Below, in pieces: positions 6,661 through 12,652 of a stretch of DNA of 20,754 nucleotides. Position numbers and translations under genes: made by a program. The stretch is from Planctomycetota bacterium (GTDB taxonomy: Bacteria; Planctomycetota; Planctomycetia; Pirellulales; Lacipirellulaceae), in the NCBI GenBank assembly GCA_013151315.1, contig JAADIN010000151.1, positions 1 to 20,754 of the forward strand, given 5' to 3'. Under the pieces are notes generated by a model. It saw only the letters and a program-made list of their open reading frames with translations. It had not been told where the DNA came from and made no database searches. Every line of letters starts with the position of its first letter. Positions within the stretch are counted from its first letter, which is position 1.

Positions 6661-7764
6661 ATGCAACAAGTCACCCATGGCCCCTTTGATTGGCCGATTG
6701 CCGACGAAGAGGTGCGTGTTGCGCTCGAAGAAGCCTACCAGGATGGAAGTTGGGGCCGATACCATGGGCCTCATTGCGAAGGACTTGCCGAAGACCTATG
6801 CGAGCGGTTTGCTTGCCAGAAGGTGTTGCTCTGCTCGTCAGGGACGGTTGGCGTCGAGCTCGCTTTGCGAGGTTTTGGGGCTGGCCCTGGCGACGAGGTC
6901 GTGCTGGCGGGGTACGACTTTCCTGGGAATTTTCGCGCGATCGAGGCGGTCGGTGCCCGGCCCGTATTGGTCGACGTCGATCCGGCGACTTGGTGCTTGG
7001 ATGCCGAGTTGCTCGAAAGTGTTGGCGGCGAAAAAATAAAAGCGGTGATCGTTTCGCATCTGCATGGAGGACTTGCCGACATGCCAAGAATCATGGCGAT
7101 CGCAAACCAGCGTGGCTGGAGCGTTGTCGAGGATGCTTGCCAACAGCCGGGGGCCTCGCTCGGCGGTCGACCTGTGGGAAGTTGGGGCGACGCCGGGGTG
7201 CTAAGCTTTGGCGGTAGCAAGTTGCTGACTGCCGGCCGTGGCGGGGCCGTGCTGACGAGCGATGCCCAAGTTTTTCAGCGAATGAAAATCTATGCCGATC
7301 GGGGCAACCAAGCTTTTCCGCTCAGCGAATTGCAGGCGGCCGTACTGCGCCCTCAACTAAAAAAACTCGACCTGCGAAATCAAGTGCGAGAGCAGCGTGT
7401 GGCGGAAATTCGCCAAGCAACGACCGAGCTTTCTGAATGGCTACGGCCGGTCGTCTGTCGGGCGGCGACGCGACCGACGTATTACAAATTTGCTTGGTCT
7501 TTCGTTGCAGCAGAAACTCGGGCCGAGCTACGCGACGAACTGATCGCCCAACTTCAGACTGCGGGAGCTCCCCTCGATGCGGGCTTCCGAGGATTTGCTA
7601 GGCGTAGCGAGCGACGTTGCCGGAAGCATGGACTGCTCGCTTGGAGTGAACGGCTAAGTCAGTCGACTTTGGTACTTCATCATCCGGTTTTGTTGGCGCA
7701 TAAAAAAGCCGCCCTTCAGGTGGGCCAGGTGCTCAACCATATGGTCGGGCAGCTGGTCTCCTGA
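6661..7764 (+). CDS. DegT/DnrJ/EryC1/StrS-family PLP-dependent aminotransferase-like enzyme
   Basis: The 367-residue protein is a fold-type I PLP enzyme of the DegT family. Seen are the phosphate-binding region CSSGTVGVELALRG (58-71), the pyridine-nitrogen aspartate D158 in VVEDACQQPGA, and the lysine K187 in LSFGGSKLLTAGRGG, expected to bind PLP. Family members mostly transaminate keto-sugars for surface glycans or antibiotics; some make 3-amino-5-hydroxybenzoate or act as dehydratases, so the substrate is open. AGGT lies 8 bases before the ATG. The gene diverges from the CobW-like gene and converges on csrA. Other glycan-related genes in the window (1869 and 9744) are not adjacent, so a shared pathway is only suggested. 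Confidence 0.9.
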   Translation: MQQVTHGPFDWPIADEEVRVALEEAYQDGSWGRYHGPHCEGLAEDLCERFACQKVLLCSSGTVGVELALRGFGAGPGDEVVLAGYDFPGNFRAIEAVGARPVLVDVDPATWCLDAELLESVGGEKIKAVIVSHLHGGLADMPRIMAIANQRGWSVVEDACQQPGASLGGRPVGSWGDAGVLSFGGSKLLTAGRGGAVLTSDAQVFQRMKIYADRGNQAFPLSELQAAVLRPQLKKLDLRNQVREQRVAEIRQATTELSEWLRPVVCRAATRPTYYKFAWSFVAAETRAELRDELIAQLQTAGAPLDAGFRGFARRSERRCRKHGLLAWSERLSQSTLVLHHPVLLAHKKAALQVGQVLNHMVGQLVS

Positions 7765-7840
7765 CAACCTCACTGGCAGGGGGGTGGAGATGTTTAAGTG
7801 CCAATGCAGTTGGGCGGCGATTGCCTCTTCTCTGTCATTT

Positions 7841-7868
7841 CTACTCCGGCGATCTGTCAGATCGCAGC
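7841..7868. repeat. 28-bp palindromic repeat, copy A
   Basis: It begins CTACTCCGG and contains the inverted repeat GCGATCTG-T-CAGATCGC. It differs at a single base from copy B at 8475-8502. It lies between the convergent aminotransferase and csrA stop codons. Confidence 0.8.
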
Positions 7869-7878
7869 TATTCTGCTG

Positions 7879-8166
7879 TCAGATTGCGGCGGTTTCTGTC
7901 TTCACTTCCGCAATCTGCAATCCGCATTCCGCATTCCCAATATCCGCATTGATAATGACCGTGTCCTTGGCCGATTCCTCTGCCACAGGTTCGTCAAGAA
8001 CATGGAACTCATCGGCAACGTCCATCAGCTCGCCACGGAGTATACGGACCTCGCGCGGGGCCTTAATTGCCAACGTCACACGATTTCCTGCTACGCGTCG
8101 AACTTCGACAAAAACGTCGTTCCCAATATGGATTCGTTCACCAATCTTTCGGCTTAATACGAGCAT
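7879..8166 (-). CDS. csrA: CsrA/RsmA-type global translational regulator with repeat-derived C-terminal extension
   Basis: The first 60 or so residues are a clear CsrA: MLVLSRKIGERIHIG, the central RVTLAIKAPREV, and the RNA-binding residues L4, R6 and R44. CsrA dimers bind GGA motifs in mRNA leaders and block or stabilise translation. The ATG at 8166 follows a strong GGAGGGAAGTAGG, so the longer frame to 8229 is rejected. At 95 residues it is longer than the usual 60-70. The last 25 or so residues (IINADIGNAECGLQIAEV and beyond) are encoded by a heptamer repeat array at 7906-7950, so the extension looks acquired rather than ancestral. Three GGA triplets in the leader and start region suggest autoregulation. 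No flagellar gene or fliW is adjacent. Confidence 0.93.
   Translation of the reverse strand: MLVLSRKIGERIHIGNDVFVEVRRVAGNRVTLAIKAPREVRILRGELMDVADEFHVLDEPVAEESAKDTVIINADIGNAECGLQIAEVKTETAAI
7906..7950. repeat. Heptamer repeat array inside the 3' end of csrA
   Basis: On the minus strand the units read AATGCGG, one irregular 8-base unit, AATGCGG, AATGCGG, ATTGCAG, ATTGCGG. The array is translated as part of the CsrA tail. Its orientation is opposite to the array upstream of csrA at 8437-8464. Confidence 0.8.
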
Positions 8167-8172
8167 CCTACT

Positions 8173-8180
8173 TCCCTCCA
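8173..8180 (-). promoter_or_regulatory. csrA ribosome binding site with GGA triplets (candidate CsrA autoregulatory site)
   Basis: On the minus strand the leader reads TGGAGGGAAGTAGGATG into the start codon. GGA triplets correspond to plus-strand 8177-8179, 8173-8175 and 8166-8168, the last overlapping the ATG. Established CsrA targets carry GGA in or near the Shine-Dalgarno region, so this arrangement would suit self-repression. The binding itself is inference. Confidence 0.5.
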
Positions 8181-8436
8181 TCAAAATCAGATAAGCTACC
8201 GGCGGGACTCTCTCGCTGAGAGTGGCCATCGCGTTTTGCGACGAATACCCTTAGGAGCAAGCTGTGCGCCAATTAGAAAAACAGCACCTTACGGCAGCTC
8301 CTAAAACGGCGCAAACCCTTGACGTCATAGGGATTACGACAGGAAATTTTGGTAGAGGAGACCCTGGCCACACAGGCTGGCGCAGGCCACTTTTTGTCTC
8401 GGAATGAGATGTAAATCCAGATTTGAGACAGAATTG

Positions 8437-8464
8437 AATGCGGAATTCGGATTGCGGATTGCGG
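8437..8464. repeat. Heptamer repeat array (4 perfect-phase units) upstream of the M24 peptidase gene
   Basis: Plus-strand units are AATGCGG, AATTCGG, ATTGCGG, ATTGCGG with no interruption. It is the cleanest array in the window and is followed 10 bases later by the 28-bp palindrome copy B. Confidence 0.85.
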
Positions 8465-8474
8465 AATTTTTTCT

Positions 8475-8502
8475 CTACTCCGGCGATCTGCCAGATCGCA
8501 GC
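8475..8502. repeat. 28-bp palindromic repeat, copy B
   Basis: It contains GCGATCTG-C-CAGATCGC and matches copy A (7841-7868) at 27 of 28 bases, in the same orientation. It ends 25 bases before the M24 peptidase start codon. Confidence 0.8.
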
Positions 8503-8527
8503 GAACCTCTAACCACACGCATCGACC

Positions 8528-9646
8528 ATGAATAACGACCCTTATCGAATAGACAAGGACGCCTGCCGAGGCCGGCAGCGGCGGCTTTTAGAGCAGATGC
8601 ACACACTCGGGCTTGAGCTGGTTTTGCTTACTCGCAGCGAGTCGGTTCAATGGCTTACCGGTGCCTACGTGAAGCCGCTGTTTGCGCCCGCGGCGGCCCT
8701 AGACGCATCAGGGCATGTCACTTTGGTGTTGCCGTCAGGGAAGGTTTCGCCTGATGTTTTCTCGGCCGACGAAGTCGTCGGCTACGAAGAAAAATGGCAT
8801 TCGACCCTCCGCGACGAGCAGCGGGAGGCTAGCAACGAGGTCTTGCTGAAGGCTCTTTCAAAACGGCCTCAGCGCGTGGGCGGCGAATGGTCTTGTCTTG
8901 GACCCCGCTTGCTCGCCGAGTTTGGCAGCGACATAGTCAATCTCGAACCGACCCTCTATCGCATGCGTCGTCGGAAAGACCCTGATGAATTGCGAATGCT
9001 CAATCGGGCCAATGATGCCAATCGAGCCATGTACGCTTTGGCTCGCGAGATCATCCGGCCCGGGATCAACGAGCTCGAAGTCTACAATCAATTGCATGCC
9101 GCAGCAGTGAACGAACTGGGAGAGGCGCTCACCTATTTCGGACAAGACTTTCAGTGCGGCTCGCGCGGTGGACCTCCCCGGGACCGAAAGGCCCAAGCAG
9201 GCGAGCTTTATATTCTCGACTTGGGCGTAGGGTTTCGTGGTTATTACTCTGACAATGCCCGCACGGTCGCGGTTGGAGGAGAACTGACCGACCTCCAGCA
9301 GCAAGCCTGGGAGGATCTCGAAAAAGCACTCTTGCTCGTCGAGTCGACCGTTCGCCCAGGCGTCAGTTGTCGGCAACTCTTCGAGGAAGTCCAGGCACTG
9401 CTAGCTAATTGCGGGCCAGGAGTTTTCAATCACCATTTGGGCCATGGCGTGGGGCTTGCTCCCCACGAGGGCCCCCATCTGAATCCTCGTTGGGACGACA
9501 CGTTTGAGGAGGGCGACTACTTTACCGCCGAGCCGGGGCTCTACCACAAGGATCTGCGCCTCGGCATTCGTTTGGAAGAGAACTATGTTGTAACGGCTGG
9601 CGGCGTCGAGCGAATGCAGATTGGGGATCTCGGAATGCAGAAGTAA
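8528..9646 (+). CDS. M24-family metallopeptidase (Xaa-Pro aminopeptidase / prolidase type)
   Basis: The 372-residue protein has the usual two parts: an N-terminal creatinase-like domain (about 1-150) and a C-terminal pita-bread metallopeptidase domain. The five expected metal ligands are visible: D231 (ILDLG), D242 (YYSDNART), H306 (HHLGHGVGL), E335 (TAEPGLY) and E350 (RLEENYVVT). Such enzymes remove an N-terminal residue next to proline or split X-Pro dipeptides, usually in the cytoplasm with two Mn or other divalent ions. No signal peptide is seen. The ATG at 8528 has no evident Shine-Dalgarno sequence. The last ten or so residues (MQIGDLGMQK) are encoded by a heptamer repeat array, so the natural end of the domain has been extended or replaced there. 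Precise peptide specificity cannot be assigned. Confidence 0.92.
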   Translation: MNNDPYRIDKDACRGRQRRLLEQMHTLGLELVLLTRSESVQWLTGAYVKPLFAPAAALDASGHVTLVLPSGKVSPDVFSADEVVGYEEKWHSTLRDEQREASNEVLLKALSKRPQRVGGEWSCLGPRLLAEFGSDIVNLEPTLYRMRRRKDPDELRMLNRANDANRAMYALAREIIRPGINELEVYNQLHAAAVNELGEALTYFGQDFQCGSRGGPPRDRKAQAGELYILDLGVGFRGYYSDNARTVAVGGELTDLQQQAWEDLEKALLLVESTVRPGVSCRQLFEEVQALLANCGPGVFNHHLGHGVGLAPHEGPHLNPRWDDTFEEGDYFTAEPGLYHKDLRLGIRLEENYVVTAGGVERMQIGDLGMQK

Positions 9647-9652
9647 ATGCGG
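9613..9652. repeat. Heptamer repeat array across the stop codon of the M24 peptidase gene
   Basis: Units AATGCAG, ATTGGGG, ATCTCGG, AATGCAG are in frame with the last codons; five bases later comes AATGCGG. The peptidase stop codon TAA (9644-9646) lies inside the array. Confidence 0.7.
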
Positions 9653-9703
9653 AACTCGCCTTTACTTCGCAGGTCTTTTTTGACAGAACCCCGCAGCACT
9701 ATT

Positions 9704-9741
9704 TTCCATTCTGCATTCCACAATCCGCAATCCGAATTCCC
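9704..9741. repeat. Heptamer repeat array immediately before the PHP phosphatase start codon
   Basis: On the minus strand the units are AATTCGG, ATTGCGG, ATTGTGG, AATGCAG and AATGG. The array ends two bases before the ATG at 9744 and leaves no room for a Shine-Dalgarno sequence. Its orientation is opposite to the array at 9613-9652, so the two face each other. Confidence 0.75.
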
Positions 9742-9743
9742 AT

Positions 9744-10535
9744 ATGCTTGGATTTGTCGACATTCACTGCCATCTCTTGCCCGGCATCGATGATGGATCG
9801 CCCGACTGGGAAACCACGCTCGCAATGGCCCAAATGGCAGTTCAAGAGGGCACGCAGACCATTATCGTGACGCCCCATCAGTTGGGAAATTTCGCGCACA
9901 ATCGGGGCGACGACATTCGACGGCGTACGCAAGAACTGCAACAAACTTTGGACCAAAACCAAATTCCGCTGCAAGTATTGCCGGGCGGAGATGTTCGCAT
10001 CGAAGACGGCATGCTCGAAAAGCTAACCAGCGGCGAAGTGCTGACCTTGGGAGATTTACGATCTCATGTGTTGCTCGAACTGCCGCACGAATTGTATTTT
10101 CCTATCGAAGGCCTGCTTGCCGCCTTGGAGCGTCAAGGGATGACTGGCATTCTGTCTCACCCCGAGCGGAATCGGGGACTGCTCCGCGAACCGAATCTGT
10201 TGCCGAATCTTGTGGAACACGGCTGCCTGATGCAAGTGACCGCCGGAAGCCTGATGGGAACTTTTGGATCCGCGAGCCAGCAATTGGCGGAGTGGATGAT
10301 TTCCCAAGGATTGGTTCATTTCGTGGCGACCGACGCTCACGGGATAAAATCGCGCAGGCCGTTGATGCAACGAGCATTTGAACGCGTGGAAAAACTGGCC
10401 GGCAAAGCGATGGCACAAAGCGTCTGCATTCAGAATCCAGGCCTGGTAGCTTCTGGCAAGCAAGTCCGTGCGGGGCGACTCTCGCTACCAAGTCGCGGTT
10501 GGCGAAATTTCTTTTCTCCCAAGAAGATTGCATGA
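9744..10535 (+). CDS. PHP-domain protein-tyrosine phosphatase of the CpsB/CapC/YwqE type
   Basis: The 263-residue protein is a PHP-fold phosphoesterase. Metal-binding motifs are D6-I-H8-C-H10 followed by LLPGIDDG, TPH with H45, SHPERN with H139, and D197-A-H199. The match DIHCHLLPGIDDG and LSHPERN places it with CpsB/YwqE enzymes, which dephosphorylate tyrosine on BY-kinases that control capsule or exopolysaccharide export in the cytoplasm. Where CpsB-like proteins usually have a metal-liganding glutamate after a glycine, this one reads GGDVRIE, with D83 in that place; this may be tolerated. No BY-kinase gene is in the window. The ATG at 9744 has no Shine-Dalgarno because a repeat array precedes it. 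The gene overlaps the possible upstream start of the zinc protease by ATGA. Confidence 0.9.
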   Translation: MLGFVDIHCHLLPGIDDGSPDWETTLAMAQMAVQEGTQTIIVTPHQLGNFAHNRGDDIRRRTQELQQTLDQNQIPLQVLPGGDVRIEDGMLEKLTSGEVLTLGDLRSHVLLELPHELYFPIEGLLAALERQGMTGILSHPERNRGLLREPNLLPNLVEHGCLMQVTAGSLMGTFGSASQQLAEWMISQGLVHFVATDAHGIKSRRPLMQRAFERVEKLAGKAMAQSVCIQNPGLVASGKQVRAGRLSLPSRGWRNFFSPKKIA

Positions 10536-10548
10536 AAGAGGAGAACCG

Positions 10549-10605
10549 AATGCGGAATGAGCCTCATCTCCAATTCCGCAATCCGCAATCCGAACTCCCA
10601 ATTCG
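10549..10605. repeat. Heptamer repeat units in both orientations at the start of the zinc protease gene
   Basis: An AATGCGG unit at 10549-10555 contains the likely start codon. From 10572, reverse-orientation units (AATTCCGC, AATCCGC, AATCCGA) follow. They are translated as LQFRNPQSELPI, ahead of the Tat motif. Confidence 0.65.
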
Positions 10606-11386
10606 ATTGTCTCGCCGAGCATTCCTTGCTAGCGGCGCCGCGTTTTGGGCGACTTCTGCCCTGCCTTGCTACGCTGCAGCCACTTGGATCGATCACCGCA
10701 GCTACGGGCCCTTCCGCTGCCACGCGACTTTTCCAATGGGCGATCTCACGCCACTTTTCCAGGAACTCTCCGCCCTGGAAGCCGAGCTCCAGCGAACGCT
10801 TGCCGTGCCGCCCGCTCAGCAACTGGTCGATGTCTACCTACTCGAAAACGAGCGGGAACACCGCGAGCTGCTTGAGCAACTCTATCCGCGCGTGCCTTAC
10901 CGACGTGCCCTCTATGTGCAACGCGCTGGCAAAGGGAGTGTTTATGCGTATCGCCATTCCGAGCTAGCCATCGACCTACGGCACGAATGCACCCACGCTC
11001 TGCTCCATACGAATTTGCCGATGGTTCCGCTATGGCTCGACGAGGGACTGGCAGAGTATTTTGAGATGCCCGCTCCCGAACGTGCTTCGGAGCATCCTCA
11101 TTTTTCGAAACTGCGTTGGAACTTGCGTTTTGGCATGGTGCGCAACATCAATTCGCTTGAAGGCTGTCGCGATCTGACCGAGATGGGGAGCGCCGAATAC
11201 CGCTTCGCCTGGGCCTGGGTGCACTTCATGTTGCATGGCCCGCTGCCTGCCCATCGGGCGTTGGTGCAATTCTTGGGCGACATACGCCATGGCAACCCAC
11301 CTGGACAGCTCTCCGAGCGATTAGCTCGCGCCGTGCCAAACGCGGAAAGACAGATGGTTCAACACTTCAAGCAATGGCGACGCTAA
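10550..11386 (+). CDS. Tat-exported HExxH zinc metalloprotease (DUF1570-like gluzincin)
   Basis: The 278-residue protein starts with a twin-arginine signal (S21-R22-R23-A-F-L, then a hydrophobic stretch ending near LPCYA at 37-42), so it should cross the inner membrane folded. The zinc motif HECTH is at 145-149, and WLDEGLAEY (162-170) supplies the third glutamate, as in gluzincin-like DUF1570 proteins. The substrate is unknown; a role in the envelope is likely. Start choice: GAGGAG sits 6 bases before ATG 10550. An in-frame ATG at 10532 overlaps the phosphatase stop and would add 6 residues. The first 18 residues before the Tat motif come from heptamer repeat sequence (RNPQS), which is unusual for a signal peptide. 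Co-directional coupling with the phosphatase gene suggests joint expression. Confidence 0.82.
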   Translation: MRNEPHLQFRNPQSELPIRLSRRAFLASGAAFWATSALPCYAAATWIDHRSYGPFRCHATFPMGDLTPLFQELSALEAELQRTLAVPPAQQLVDVYLLENEREHRELLEQLYPRVPYRRALYVQRAGKGSVYAYRHSELAIDLRHECTHALLHTNLPMVPLWLDEGLAEYFEMPAPERASEHPHFSKLRWNLRFGMVRNINSLEGCRDLTEMGSAEYRFAWAWVHFMLHGPLPAHRALVQFLGDIRHGNPPGQLSERLARAVPNAERQMVQHFKQWRR

Positions 11387-11840
11387 AAACCAGCGCAAGC
11401 GAGTGAGCCGCAACGCGCTAGCGTCGGGTAGCGTCGGGTAGCGTCGGGTAGCGTCGGGTAGCGTCGGTATCGAGTTCCCCCTTCCACTGGCCCGACGCTA
11501 GCGCGTTGCGGCTCAAAGAGTTGCCAAAGGTTAAGACTTCCCAATCAGGCAAAAATTGGCGATTTTTCGGGTCTAATAGCCTGCGAAGACAATTCACCCC
11601 AATCACTGCTGGCGCTGACTGCAATGGTGTCTTCGCATTATATCCGCGATTTTTTGGATTTGGCGCTTGAGACCCGCGATTTAACCTGCCGATAGCGATC
11701 CTAGGCGGAGAAGGAGCGAGAGCAGGTGAAGTCAAAAAATCTGCTGCCGCCCAAATGCTTTTCTGTGAGTTGGACTAGGGGACAGCAGGGATTGCTAGAC
11801 TTTTTATGACAATCCCGTGTTTTAAGGGAAAAACAAAAAT
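11387..11840. other. 454-bp intergenic region before the first small secreted protein gene
   Basis: It holds the GCTAGC-centred palindrome with tandem decamers (11404-11515) and then about 270 bases with no convincing gene. A 7-base inverted repeat, GGGATTG at 11788-11794 and CAATCCC at 11810-11816, lies 25 bases before the start codon at 11841 and could be an operator or a leader hairpin. A leftward frame at 11735-11418 runs through the palindrome and is not credible. Confidence 0.5.
11404..11515. repeat. GCTAGC-centred palindrome, copy 2, with a 10-bp tandem repeat inside
   Basis: Arms 11404-11428 and 11491-11515 are perfect 25-base reverse complements built on TGAGCCGC and GCGCTAGC. The inner end of the left arm is expanded into four exact tandem copies of GCGTCGGGTA (11421-11460) plus a 7-base partial copy to 11467. 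It lies just after the zinc protease stop codon and could act as a transcription barrier, though it lacks a T-tract. Confidence 0.85.
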
Positions 11841-12374
11841 ATGAAATTAAAAACTCTGACCAAGAATCTAAAGATGTCGGCTGCGATGCTGTCGTGCTTA
11901 GGGATGTTCGTCGCGCCAGTTGCGGCGGCTCCGCCTGCTGCAGCTCCTCGAGATGTCGCCCTACACCAAGGCGGCGTCCTTCTGGGACAAGTGGTCGATG
12001 CCCACGGGGCGAGCCTAGCGAAGACCCCGGTTTCCTTGGTTTCCGGTGGAAAAGAAGTGGCTCGCACTCAAACTGATCACACGGGCAAGTTCACCGTTTC
12101 GGGTTTGAAAGGCGGAGTCTATCAGGTCGCTTCGGCAAACCATCAAGGCACCTATCGCCTCTGGAGCCCCCAAACGGCTCCCCCTGCTGCAGGGCGCGGC
12201 ATCATGTTGGTGTCTGGCAAAGATGTCGTTCGTGGCCAAGGTGTCAGCGGACCCTTCGGTGGAGTTGCCAACTGGATTGCCAAACACCCGATTATGACGG
12301 CAGGTGTAGTCGCCGCAGGGATCGCTCTTCCGATCGCATTGGACGACGACGATGATCCTCCTGCCACTCCTTGA
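11841..12374 (+). CDS. Small secreted protein with carboxypeptidase-regulatory-like beta domain and acid-tailed C-terminal membrane segment (paralog 1)
   Basis: The 177-residue protein has a signal peptide (basic start, hydrophobic core, likely cut near VAAA at 27-30). Residues about 38-105 look like a carboxypeptidase-regulatory or CNA-B type beta sandwich: GQVVDAHGASLAKTPVSLV, then RTQTDHTGKFTVSGLKGGVY. A further motif, YRLWSPQTAPPAAGRG then DVVRGQ, is shared with the next gene. The C-terminus is a hydrophobic segment (about 150-167) followed by DDDDDPPATP. I infer a surface or outer-envelope protein anchored at its end; the function is unknown. Start: ATG 11841 has a weak upstream AAGGGAAAAA. 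It is followed by a strong terminator, so it is probably transcribed alone. Confidence 0.8.
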   Translation: MKLKTLTKNLKMSAAMLSCLGMFVAPVAAAPPAAAPRDVALHQGGVLLGQVVDAHGASLAKTPVSLVSGGKEVARTQTDHTGKFTVSGLKGGVYQVASANHQGTYRLWSPQTAPPAAGRGIMLVSGKDVVRGQGVSGPFGGVANWIAKHPIMTAGVVAAGIALPIALDDDDDPPATP

Positions 12375-12415
12375 TCTGGCAGAGGGTTGAACCCACTACG
12401 ATTTTGAATAAAACC

Positions 12416-12451
12416 AACAAAACACGCGGCCATCGGGTCGCGTGTTTTGTT
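12416..12451 (+). terminator. Intrinsic terminator after paralog 1
   Basis: A perfect 13-base stem, AACAAAACACGCG at 12416-12428 and its reverse complement at 12439-12451, encloses a 10-base loop. The stem ends in a T-rich arm (GTTTTGTT). It is 41 bases past the stop codon. Confidence 0.85.
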
Positions 12452-12466
12452 ATGGTCTTTCATTAC

Positions 12467-12486
12467 CTGCGATCTTACGATCGCAG
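12467..12486. repeat. Small hairpin CTGCGATC-TTAC-GATCGCAG
   Basis: An 8-base perfect inverted repeat with a 4-base loop. Its arms resemble the GCGATC...GATCGCAG part of the 28-bp palindromes near csrA, so it may be a diverged member of that family. Confidence 0.5.
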
Positions 12487-12568
12487 CTCGCCTTGCTAGC
12501 GCCCATGTAGTAGGGGGGTGAAAACTTGGCCTTTGCCTTTTCTCGGGGACTCGCTACTATCCGGGCCG

Positions 12569-12593
12569 CTGCCGCAAGAGTTGCTTACGGCAG
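12569..12593 (+). other. Leader hairpin upstream of paralog 2
   Basis: CTGCCG at 12569-12574 pairs with CGGCAG at 12588-12593, about 60 bases before the start codon at 12653. The gene-free stretch between the terminator at 12451 and 12652 shows little else; no clear promoter is seen. Confidence 0.3.
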
Positions 12594-12652
12594 TTCCGCT
12601 TTTCCATGCGAAACGTCTTTTCAATCAGGGCGGGGCTAAAGGAGTCTCTTCG

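Larger units (their letters stand above)
8167..8527. other. 361-bp divergent intergenic region between csrA and the M24 peptidase gene
   Basis: It should hold the promoters of both genes, but I cannot place a -35/-10 pair with confidence. It contains the csrA ribosome site next to 8173-8180, a near-palindrome centred on TGACGTCA at 8320-8327, a possible hairpin TGGCC...GGCCA near 8365-8390, a heptamer array at 8437-8464 and a 28-bp palindrome at 8475-8502. No small gene is convincing; the in-frame extension of csrA to 8229 lacks a ribosome site. Confidence 0.5.

Noticed and set aside
8350..8400. Possible small RNA or terminator hairpin upstream of csrA (TGGCC...GGCCA then TTTTT)
   Set aside because: The stem is only five bases with a long loop, and no gene ends nearby on the plus strand, so the evidence is too thin.
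11421..11467. Regular 10-bp repeats as a possible CRISPR array
   Set aside because: The copies are directly tandem with no spacers and lie inside a palindrome arm; there are no cas genes.
12518..12652. 45-codon N-terminal extension of paralog 2 from a GTG
   Set aside because: The ATG at 12653 has AAGGAG at good spacing and begins a proper signal peptide; the extension has neither.
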